Of a DNA stretch of 64,000 nt, positions 56,406 to 64,000 are shown piece after piece. Each line of letters starts with the position of its first letter. Position 1 is the first letter of the stretch. Source of the stretch: an uncultured Oscillospiraceae bacterium. Lineage in GTDB: Bacteria; Bacillota; Clostridia; Oscillospirales; Oscillospiraceae. The position numbers were made by a program, and so were the translations under genes. Location: assembly GCA_947625845.1 (NCBI GenBank), contig CANQQB010000005.1, positions 1 to 64,000 on the forward strand, in the 5' to 3' direction. The notes beneath the pieces were generated by a model. That model saw nothing but the letters and a program-made list of their open reading frames with translations, was not told the DNA's origin and made no database searches.

Positions 56406-58784
56406 TCAGCGGATGACCGCGCCGTGCTTTTCCTTCAGGGCGGTCAGGATGGCGTTCATGGTCTCCGCGGCGTGGTCCTCGGTGAGGGTCTGGTCCGCCG
56501 CCCGGAGGGTCAGGGAGAAGGCCACGCTCTTTTGCCCGTCGGGGATGGGCGCGCCCTTGTACATGTCGAAAAACCGCACGCTCTCCAGATAGGGCTTGCC
56601 GGCGGCAATAATGGTGTCGGACAGCTCCGCAACGGAGACCTCGTCGGCGCAGACCAGGGCGATGTCCCGGCTGACGGCGGGGAAGCGGGGCAGGGCGGTA
56701 AAGGTGCGCTCCGGGCCCTGGTGGGCGCGCATGGCGGAGACGTTCAACTGGGCGTAAAAGCTGCCGGCGTCCAGGCCGTAGGCGGCGCAGACGGTGGGGT
56801 GGACCTGGCCAACGATGCCGATAGTCTCCCCGCCGGCGGCGATGCGGGCGCAGCGGCCGGGGTGGAAGGCGGCGTCAACCGTCTCGGCGGCGAAGGACAC
56901 GTCCTGCACCCGCGCGTCCTTTAAGATGGCCTCCACGCAGCCCTTGAGCCGGAAGAAGTCGGCCTTGTCGCCGTACTCTCCCAGGACCAGCCACAGTTCC
57001 TCGTCGGCCAGGGGGCTTTCCTGTTGCGGGTGGAAGACCTTGGCGCGCTCATAAAGCCGGACGGAGGGATTGCGGCGGGCGGCGTTGTTGGACATGATGT
57101 CCAGCATGGAGGGCATGGGGGTGGTGCGCATGACGCTCCGGTCCTCTCCCAGGGGGTTCTGGATGATCAGGGCCTGGCGGAGAGGGGAGTCGGCGGGCAG
57201 ACGTATCTTGTCCCAGGCGGATTTGCTGCCGAAGGAGTAGGTCAAAATCTCGTTGAAACCCATGGCCTGGCACAGGGAGTTGAGCCGGTTTTCAAAGCGC
57301 TGCTTTTCGTTCCAGCCGCCTTGGGAGGTCCGGCCGCGGATCATGGTGGATTGGACGGTGTCGTAGCCGTAGAACCGGGCCACTTCCTCGGCGATGTCGG
57401 AGTAGTGCTCGATGTCGCTGCGCCAGGAGGGGACGTGGATGGTGTCGCCGGTCAGGGTGAAGCCCAGCTTTTCCAGGACCTTTACCATGAAGGACCGGTC
57501 GATGCTTGTCCCCAGAAGGGCGTTGACCTTCTCCGGCTCCAGGAGCACGGTCTTTTCCACGTAGGGCGCGGCCACCACGTCGATGGTCTCGTCGATCACC
57601 TCGCCGCAGCCCAGCAGCTCCACCAGCTCGCAGGCGCGCTGCACGGCGGGGACGGTCCCCTCCGGGTCCAGACCCTTCTCAAACTTGCCGGAGGCGTCCG
57701 TGCGCATGCCCAGGGCGATGGCGGTCTTGCGGATGGACGTGCCGTTGAAGTTGGCCGACTCGAAGACGATCGTGCTGGTGTCGTCCACGATCTCGGAGTT
57801 GCCGCCACCCATGACGCCTGCCACGCCGATGGGCTTTTCATCGTCGGCGATGACCAGCATGTTGGGGGTGAGACTGCGGGTGTTGCCGTCCAGGGTCACC
57901 AGACTCTCGCCGGGGGCCGCGCGGCGGACCACGATGGTGTTGCCGTGCACGCAGCTATAGTCAAAGGCGTGCATGGGCTGGCCGTATTCCTGCATCACGT
58001 AGTTGGTGATGTCCACGATGTTGTTGATGGGCCGGATGCCGCAGGCGCGAAGCCGCCGGCGCAGCCAGGCGGGGGAGGGCTCGATCTTGATGTTCTTCAC
58101 CATGCGGGCGGTGTACCGGGGGCAGAGGGTGGGCTCGTCGATGCGGATGGTGAGATATTTGTGGATGTCGTCGCCGGAACCCTTGACTTGCGGTGTGGGG
58201 ATGTTCAGCTCGGTGCCGAAGGTGGCGGCGGCCTCACGTGCCAGGCCGATCACGCTCAGACAGTCGGGCCGGTTGTTGGTGATCTCAAATTCCACCACGC
58301 TGTCCCCCAGACCCAGGACCTTCCTGATGTCGTCGCCGGGCTCGCAGGGCTCGCGCATGATGAAAATGCCGTTTTCGATGGCGTAGGGGTAATCGTGGGT
58401 GTCCAGACCCAGCTCGGAAAGAGAGCAGAGCATGCCCTCGCTCATGACGCCGCGAAGCTTGCTGGTGCGTATCTCCTTGCCGCCGGGGAGCCTGGAGCCG
58501 TCCAGGGCCACGGGGACCATATCGTCCACGGACACGTTCTGCGCGCCGGTGACGATGGTCAGGTCGCGGGCGCCGCCAACGTCGAGCTTGCACACCCACA
58601 TGTGGTCGGAGTCCGGGTGGGGGCTCATGAAGGTGACCCGGCCGGCCACTACGTTCTCGATGCCGTCGCCGGTGACGGAGAGGCTCTCCACCTTGGAGCC
58701 GGACATGGTCATCCGATCGCAGAATTCCTTGTCCGACGCGTCGATACGGGTGAAATCACCCAGCCAATCTCTTGATAGATCCAT
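56406..58784 (-). CDS. pheT: Phenylalanine--tRNA ligase subunit beta
   Basis: Full-length PheT with VTGAQNV, RADASGKFEKGLDPEG-like motifs, followed upstream by pheS. Confidence 0.97.
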   Translation of the reverse strand: MDLSRDWLGDFTRIDASDKEFCDRMTMSGSKVESLSVTGDGIENVVAGRVTFMSPHPDSDHMWVCKLDVGGARDLTIVTGAQNVSVDDMVPVALDGSRLPGGKEIRTSKLRGVMSEGMLCSLSELGLDTHDYPYAIENGIFIMREPCEPGDDIRKVLGLGDSVVEFEITNNRPDCLSVIGLAREAAATFGTELNIPTPQVKGSGDDIHKYLTIRIDEPTLCPRYTARMVKNIKIEPSPAWLRRRLRACGIRPINNIVDITNYVMQEYGQPMHAFDYSCVHGNTIVVRRAAPGESLVTLDGNTRSLTPNMLVIADDEKPIGVAGVMGGGNSEIVDDTSTIVFESANFNGTSIRKTAIALGMRTDASGKFEKGLDPEGTVPAVQRACELVELLGCGEVIDETIDVVAAPYVEKTVLLEPEKVNALLGTSIDRSFMVKVLEKLGFTLTGDTIHVPSWRSDIEHYSDIAEEVARFYGYDTVQSTMIRGRTSQGGWNEKQRFENRLNSLCQAMGFNEILTYSFGSKSAWDKIRLPADSPLRQALIIQNPLGEDRSVMRTTPMPSMLDIMSNNAARRNPSVRLYERAKVFHPQQESPLADEELWLVLGEYGDKADFFRLKGCVEAILKDARVQDVSFAAETVDAAFHPGRCARIAAGGETIGIVGQVHPTVCAAYGLDAGSFYAQLNVSAMRAHQGPERTFTALPRFPAVSRDIALVCADEVSVAELSDTIIAAGKPYLESVRFFDMYKGAPIPDGQKSVAFSLTLRAADQTLTEDHAAETMNAILTALKEKHGAVIR

Positions 58785-58800
58785 TTTTCCTCAACCTCCC

Positions 58801-59829
58801 TCAGAACTGTTCCAGGAACCGCACGTCGTTTTCAAACAGCAGCCGCAGGTCGCTGATGTTGAAGCGGAACATGGCGAGCCGGTCCGAGCCGAAGCCAAAA
58901 GCGAAGCCGGAGTATTTCTCCGTGTCGATGCCGCAGCCTTCCAGCACCTTGGGGTGGACCATGCCGCCGCCAAGAAGCTCGACCCAGCCCTCGCCTTTGC
59001 AGACGGGGCAGCCGGCGCCGTGGCACTTGAAGCACTCCACGTCCATCTCGCAGCTCGGCTCGGTGAAGGGGAAGTGGTGGGGCCGGAAGCGGGTCTTCAA
59101 ATCGCTGCCGTAAAGCCGGTGGACCAGCTCGTTCAGCGTGCCCTTCAGGTCGCCGAAGGTGATGCCCTCGTCGATCACCAGACCCTCGATCTGGTGGAAC
59201 ATGGGGCTGTGGGTGGCGTCCACCTCGTCCTTGCGGTAGACGCGGCCGGGGGCGATGATGCGGATGGGCAGGGGGTAATTCTCCATCACGTGGATCTGCA
59301 CGGGGCTGGTCTGGGTGCGCAGAAGGACGGAATCGTCGTCGGTGAAATAAAAGGTGTCCTGCCTGTCCCGGGCGGGGTGGCCGTCGGGGGTGTTGAGCTT
59401 GTCAAAGTTGTAGCTGGAAAGCTCCACCTCCGGGCCCTCGGCGATGGTGAAGCCCATGCCGATGGCGATCTCGGAAAACTCGCTGATCACCCGGTTCAGG
59501 GGGTGGGGACGGCCCAATGTCACCGGCTTGCCGGGGATGGTCACGTCCTCCCGCTCGGCCGCCAGGCGCATTTCCAGGGCCTTTTCGCTCAGGCGCCTCT
59601 TGCCGTCCTCCAGGGCGGCGGTCAGCTCCTCCCGGATGGCGTTGGCAAGCTGGCCCATTTTGGGCCGTTCCTCGGCGGACAGACCACCCATCTGCTTGAG
59701 CACGGCGGTGAGCTCGCCTTTCTTGCCCAGGTACTTCACGCGCACGGCGTCCAGCGCGTCCAGCGCGCCCGCGTCCCGGATGGCCTGTAATGAGGCCTCC
59801 CGCAGCTGCCGCAGTTTTTCTTCCATCAT
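58801..59829 (-). CDS. pheS: Phenylalanine--tRNA ligase subunit alpha
   Basis: SHSPMFHQIEGLVID-type motif (DATHSPMFHQIEGLVIDEGITFGDLKG); GFAFGFGSDRLAM. Confidence 0.97.
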   Translation of the reverse strand: MMEEKLRQLREASLQAIRDAGALDALDAVRVKYLGKKGELTAVLKQMGGLSAEERPKMGQLANAIREELTAALEDGKRRLSEKALEMRLAAEREDVTIPGKPVTLGRPHPLNRVISEFSEIAIGMGFTIAEGPEVELSSYNFDKLNTPDGHPARDRQDTFYFTDDDSVLLRTQTSPVQIHVMENYPLPIRIIAPGRVYRKDEVDATHSPMFHQIEGLVIDEGITFGDLKGTLNELVHRLYGSDLKTRFRPHHFPFTEPSCEMDVECFKCHGAGCPVCKGEGWVELLGGGMVHPKVLEGCGIDTEKYSGFAFGFGSDRLAMFRFNISDLRLLFENDVRFLEQF

Positions 59830-59976
59830 GTCTGCTCCTTTGTGTTTCAAAGAGAATTAATGCTAACCTTAACTTATAACACAATTTTCCGCGTTTCGCA
59901 ACGGGCGGAATTGAATTTGACGAATTATTTCCAGGCGATTATAATAAACGAAATCATACAAATATGGCCAAGGGGG

Positions 59977-60861
59977 GTGACGCGCGTGGAAACGAGCGAC
60001 GTGCGGGATATACGCCGGGAGGACGTGTCCCTGCCCGTCCGGGACCCCATGACCCACAAGGGCGACTACGGAAAGCTTCTCGTCCTGGCCGGGGCCGTGG
60101 GCTATACCGGGGCGGCAAGCCTGTGCGCAAAAGGGGCCGTCCGGGCCGGGGCGGGACTGGTCTATCTGGGCGTGCCGGAGGATATATATGAGATAGAGGC
60201 CGTCAAGAACGACGAGGCCATGGTCTTCCCCCTGGCGGGCAACGGCCGGGGCCGGGTGAGCGCGGACGCCATCGGCGTCATCGAGAGAAGGCTGGAGGCC
60301 TGCGACGTGTGCGTGCTGGGGCCGGGCCTGGGCCGGGACGGGGACACGGCGGCGGTGACCGCGGCGGTGCTCCGGGCTTCCCAGGGGCCGCTGGTGCTGG
60401 ACGCGGACGCGCTGTGGGCCGTGAGCCGGAACCTGCCGCTTTTAAAAGAGGCGGCGGGGCCTGTGGTCCTGACGCCGCATGAGGGGGAGTTTGCCCGGCT
60501 GCTGGGCCGTCCTGTACAGGACAGGCTGGCGGACGCGCTGGGGTTTGCCCGAGAGCACCGGTGCGCGGTGGTCCTCAAGGGCCACAGGACCGTGTGCGCG
60601 TTCCCCAACGGCAGGGCGTATATCCCCGACGCGGGCAACGCCGGCATGGCCACCGGCGGCACGGGGGACGTGCTGGCGGGGGTGCTGGGCGCGCTGCTGG
60701 GGCAATTGGCTCCGGCGCGGGCGGTGGTGACGGGCTGCTGGCTCCACGCGCGGGCGGGGGACCTGGCGGCGGAAAAATACGGCCAGTATGGCCTCAAGGC
60801 CGGGGATATCATTGAGTTTCTGCCAATGGCGGAAAAGGAAATCACGGGACAAGGGAGTTAA
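59977..60861 (+). CDS. nnrD: ADP-dependent NAD(P)H-hydrate dehydratase
   Basis: THKGDYGKLLVLAGAVGYTGAASLCAKGAVRAGAGLVYL; NAGMATGGTGDVLAGVLGALL. Confidence 0.93.
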   Translation: MTRVETSDVRDIRREDVSLPVRDPMTHKGDYGKLLVLAGAVGYTGAASLCAKGAVRAGAGLVYLGVPEDIYEIEAVKNDEAMVFPLAGNGRGRVSADAIGVIERRLEACDVCVLGPGLGRDGDTAAVTAAVLRASQGPLVLDADALWAVSRNLPLLKEAAGPVVLTPHEGEFARLLGRPVQDRLADALGFAREHRCAVVLKGHRTVCAFPNGRAYIPDAGNAGMATGGTGDVLAGVLGALLGQLAPARAVVTGCWLHARAGDLAAEKYGQYGLKAGDIIEFLPMAEKEITGQGS

Positions 60862-60868
60862 ATACCGC

Positions 60869-61429
60869 ATGCGGAAAAGAGCTGTTTCCGCACTGATGAT
60901 GATCCTCCTGCTCCTGAGCGGATGCGGGGAGCGGGAGAAACGGTTGGAGGAGGGCTTCCAGGCCCTGCGGGACGCCGTGACGGCGGCGCAGAGCATCCGG
61001 TTTAGGGCGGCGGTGACCGCCGACTATGGCGACAGCGCGGCGGAGTACACCATGAACGTGGCGTATAACGGGAGCCAGACTACCATCGAGCTGCTCTCGC
61101 CGGAGATCCTGGCGGGGGTGAAGGCCGTCGTGAGCCGGGGCGAGAGCCAGGTGGGCTACGACGGGGTGATGCTGGGGGCCGGACCGCTGGACGGGGAGGG
61201 CCTGACGCCGGTGGGCGTGCTGCCGGCGATGCTGGACGCGCTGGCCAGCGGGTATGTGGAGCTTCTCTGGTGGGACGGCGAGAGCATGGCCGCGCGGCTG
61301 TACGTGGGGGAGAGCTCCGTGCTCACCGTGTGGCTGGACGGGGACACGCTGGCGCCTGCGGCGGCGGAGATAGCTTCCGAGGGCCGGACCGTGGCGAAGG
61401 TACACGTCGAGGGTTGGGAAATCAGTTGA
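60869..61429 (+). CDS. Hypothetical lipoprotein
   Basis: Lipobox MMILLLLSGCGER; about 186 aa. Confidence 0.75.
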   Translation: MRKRAVSALMMILLLLSGCGEREKRLEEGFQALRDAVTAAQSIRFRAAVTADYGDSAAEYTMNVAYNGSQTTIELLSPEILAGVKAVVSRGESQVGYDGVMLGAGPLDGEGLTPVGVLPAMLDALASGYVELLWWDGESMAARLYVGESSVLTVWLDGDTLAPAAAEIASEGRTVAKVHVEGWEIS

Positions 61430-61457
61430 CATGATCATACACAGGAGATAAACGGAA

Positions 61458-62579
61458 ATGGACGATCTGACAAAGCGGACCTGGGCGGAGATAAGCCTGG
61501 GGGCCATCGAGCACAACTACCGGGCTATGCGGGAAAAGCTGGCGGCCGGGACCAAGTACATGGGCATCGTGAAGGCCAACGCCTACGGCCACGGGGCGGT
61601 GCGGGTGTCGCGGCTTTTAGAGGACGCGGGCTGCGACTACCTGGCCGTGGCGTGCCTGGACGAGGCGGCGGAGCTGAGAAGGGCGGGGATAAAGCTGCCC
61701 ATTCTGATACTGGGCTATACGCCGCCGGTATATGCCGGTGTGCTGGCGGAGAACGACGTGACCCAGGCGGTGGGGAGTTTGGAGATGGCGCAGGCGCTGT
61801 CCAATGCACTGGCCGGGACGGGGCTGACCTTAAAAGTGCACTTCAAGCTGGAGACCGGCATGGGCCGGACCGGGTTCCGGGCATACGGGGAGGATTCCCT
61901 GTCCGACGCGGCGAAGGCGGTAAAGCTGCCAAATTTGGAGCCGGAGGGGGTGTTCACCCACTTCTGCGTGTCCGACGGGGAGCCGGGGGAGCGGGACTTC
62001 ACCTGGGAGCAGCTAAAGCGCTTCAAGGCGGGCTTTGAGGCGGTGGAGGCGATAGCGGGGAAACGCTTTGAAATCCACCACTGTACCAACTCCGGGGCGA
62101 TGATCGCCTTCCCGGAGACGTATATGGACATGGTGCGGCCCGGCGTGGCGCTGTACGGCATGTACCCTGGGCCGGACAGGGGGGAGCTGGACCTCATTCC
62201 CGCGATGACGCTGAAAAGCCGGGTGGCGTGCCTGGAAAAGCACGCGGCCGGCGATACCATCAGCTACGGCCGGACCTTCACCGTGGAAAAGCCCAGCACG
62301 ATCGCCGTGCTGCCGATAGGGTACGCCGACGGGCTGCACCGGGTGCTCAGCAATCAGCTCACCGTGGACCTGGACGGCCGGCGGGTCCGTCAGGTGGGGC
62401 GCATCTGCATGGACATGTGCATGCTGGACGTGACGGGCATGGACGTGAAGAGCGGCGACGTGGCGGAGATATTCGGCCGACGGATAAACTGCGGCGAGGT
62501 GGCGGCGCTGGCCGGGACCATACACTATGAGCTGCTGTGCGCCGTGAGCCCCCGTGTGCCAAGAGTGTACACCGCGTAA
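61458..62579 (+). CDS. alr: Alanine racemase
   Basis: RTWAEISLGAIEHNYRAMRE; MGIVKANAYGHGAVRV PLP-Lys motif. Confidence 0.96.
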   Translation: MDDLTKRTWAEISLGAIEHNYRAMREKLAAGTKYMGIVKANAYGHGAVRVSRLLEDAGCDYLAVACLDEAAELRRAGIKLPILILGYTPPVYAGVLAENDVTQAVGSLEMAQALSNALAGTGLTLKVHFKLETGMGRTGFRAYGEDSLSDAAKAVKLPNLEPEGVFTHFCVSDGEPGERDFTWEQLKRFKAGFEAVEAIAGKRFEIHHCTNSGAMIAFPETYMDMVRPGVALYGMYPGPDRGELDLIPAMTLKSRVACLEKHAAGDTISYGRTFTVEKPSTIAVLPIGYADGLHRVLSNQLTVDLDGRRVRQVGRICMDMCMLDVTGMDVKSGDVAEIFGRRINCGEVAALAGTIHYELLCAVSPRVPRVYTA

Positions 62580-62671
62580 AGGACAGGTATAAAAAACCCG
62601 CCTCCGTGGGAGAATAGAGGCATGTCCGTACATAGAATGTACCGGGCGACTCTTTCACGGAAGGTGCTCTC

Positions 62672-63040
62672 ATGACAAATCCGGTTCGACGCGGAGACAT
62701 CTATTATGCCGATCTCAGCCCCGTGGTGGGCTCGGAACAGGGCGGCCTGCGGCCGGTGCTCATCATACAAAACGACACGGGCAACCGCCACAGTCCTACG
62801 GTGATCGCGGCGGCCATCACGTCCCAGGTGGGGAAGGCGCGTCTGCCGACCCACATCGAGATACAGGCCCCCGACAGCGGCCTTACACGGGACAGCGTGA
62901 TATTGCTGGAACAGGTGCGCACGCTGGACAAATCCCGTCTGCGGGAGCGGATGGGGAAATTGAGCGGCGACGCCATGACCCGCGTGGACGACGCCATCGC
63001 CGTCAGCTTCGGGCTGAATCTGAACGCGCCGCAGTCGTAA
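62672..63040 (+). CDS. MazF/PemK family mRNA interferase (EndoA-like)
   Basis: [48 protein letters not shown]. Confidence 0.94.
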   Translation: MTNPVRRGDIYYADLSPVVGSEQGGLRPVLIIQNDTGNRHSPTVIAAAITSQVGKARLPTHIEIQAPDSGLTRDSVILLEQVRTLDKSRLRERMGKLSGDAMTRVDDAIAVSFGLNLNAPQS

Positions 63041-63041
63041 A

Positions 63042-63084
63042 ACCAGACCCCCGGTCATACACTGAGTGTGACTGGGGGTTTTAT
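63042..63084 (+). terminator. Hairpin after mazF
   Basis: AAACCAGACCCCCGGTCATACACTGAGTGTGACTGGGGGTTTT. Confidence 0.7.
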
Positions 63085-63085
63085 C

Positions 63086-63442
63086 ATGTTATTACCGATC
63101 TATATCGACGGCAATCAGGAGGGGACGCTCACCGTGGAGCGCCAGGGGGCGTTGACGGTGATGCGGGTCGACATGCGGGACGTGGGAAGGGTGGTGCGGC
63201 TGAGCGTATACGGGGAAAAGAGCGGGTATCTGGGCGTGCCGGAGCCGTCAGAGGGGCGGCTGCGGCTGACGAGGCGGTTCACCAATCTGGACATGCTGCG
63301 CTTTCCCCAGCGCATCGAGTACGCCGCCGAGCGGCCTCTGCCGGGCAGGAATACGCCGCCGTCCCCGCAGGAGCCGCCGCGGGAGGAACAGAGCGAGAAG
63401 CGGCATGTGCTCTGGATGGGCGGAAAACCGTATTATTTCTAG
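63086..63442 (+). CDS. Hypothetical protein (118 aa)
   Basis: ORF MLLPIYIDGNQEGTLTVERQGALTVMRVDMRD; no family recognised. Confidence 0.65.
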   Translation: MLLPIYIDGNQEGTLTVERQGALTVMRVDMRDVGRVVRLSVYGEKSGYLGVPEPSEGRLRLTRRFTNLDMLRFPQRIEYAAERPLPGRNTPPSPQEPPREEQSEKRHVLWMGGKPYYF

Positions 63443-63515
63443 TAGCTAAATGGTGGAAAGTGTGCTATACTATGGAAAAATAATTGCGCAAATTGCACAA
63501 ATGAGGTGAATGAAC

Positions 63516-64000
63516 ATGCGGATGACGGACCTGATAGGCAAAAAACGGGACGGCGGCGCGCTCAGCCGGGACGAGATACGCTGGATGATCGAGGGGTATA
63601 CGAAGGGCGATATCCCCGATTATCAGATGAGCGCCATGTGTATGGCGATCTATTACCAGGGCATGGACAGCGAAGAGACGTACGAGCTGACCATGGCCAT
63701 GCTGGACTCCGGGGACAAGATCGATCTTTCCGGCGTGGCCGGCGTGAAGGCCGACAAGCACTCCACCGGCGGCGTGGGGGACAAGACCAGTCTGGTGCTG
63801 TGCCCCATGGTGGCGGCGTGCGGGGTGCATATGGCGAAGCTGTCAGGCCGGGGTCTGGGCCATACCGGCGGCACCATCGACAAGCTGGAGAGCTTCCCCG
63901 GCTTCTCCACCGCTATCGCGGAGGACGCCTTTATCCGGCAGGTCAATGAGGTGGGCTTCGCCATCGCGGGCCAGACGGCGGAGCTGTGTCCGGCGGACAA
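63516..64000 (+). CDS. Pyrimidine-nucleoside phosphorylase, 3' end beyond window
   Basis: [50 protein letters not shown]...[25 protein letters not shown]. Confidence 0.95.
   Translation, partial: MRMTDLIGKKRDGGALSRDEIRWMIEGYTKGDIPDYQMSAMCMAIYYQGMDSEETYELTMAMLDSGDKIDLSGVAGVKADKHSTGGVGDKTSLVLCPMVAACGVHMAKLSGRGLGHTGGTIDKLESFPGFSTAIAEDAFIRQVNEVGFAIAGQTAELCPAD

Noticed and set aside
59830-59976. T-box riboswitch upstream of pheST
   Set aside because: No T-box core (TGGNACCGCG-like) or terminator/antiterminator seen.

Overview
64 kb of a high-GC Clostridia chromosome, probably Oscillospiraceae-like (inferred from gene content only). Core content, left to right: tRNA-Cys and tRNA-Gly; a DUF5107/TPR protein; a substrate-binding protein next to a very large MscS channel with two extracytoplasmic sensor-like modules; a small low-GC accessory island (Phd/ParE-type toxin-antitoxin plus a chimeric recombinase remnant) ending at tRNA-Leu; a complete F1Fo ATP synthase operon in which b'-like, delta and alpha segments form one 745-aa ORF; a teichoic-acid/CDP-ribitol type glycopolymer cluster; secreted Fn3/cell-wall-binding/transglutaminase-like proteins; liv and mgl ABC transporter operons; a CLC-F-type antiporter; an ATP-grasp/esterase pair; pepT; an LCP and phosphodiester glycosidase locus; ireB, pheST, nnrD, alr, an orphan mazF and a truncated pyrimidine-nucleoside phosphorylase. 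Strongest leads: (1) the b'-delta-alpha ATP synthase fusion, which raises a stoichiometry problem; (2) the SBP plus dual-sensor MscS channel pair; (3) several families of dispersed palindromic elements whose stems covary between copies while GCTTGC-type loops are conserved; (4) a 108-bp two-copy structured repeat carrying TATAAT boxes, with a third diverged relative; (5) a WbaP 3'-end duplication around another repeat. No CRISPR array was found. All family calls come from reading sequence motifs; no database search was run.
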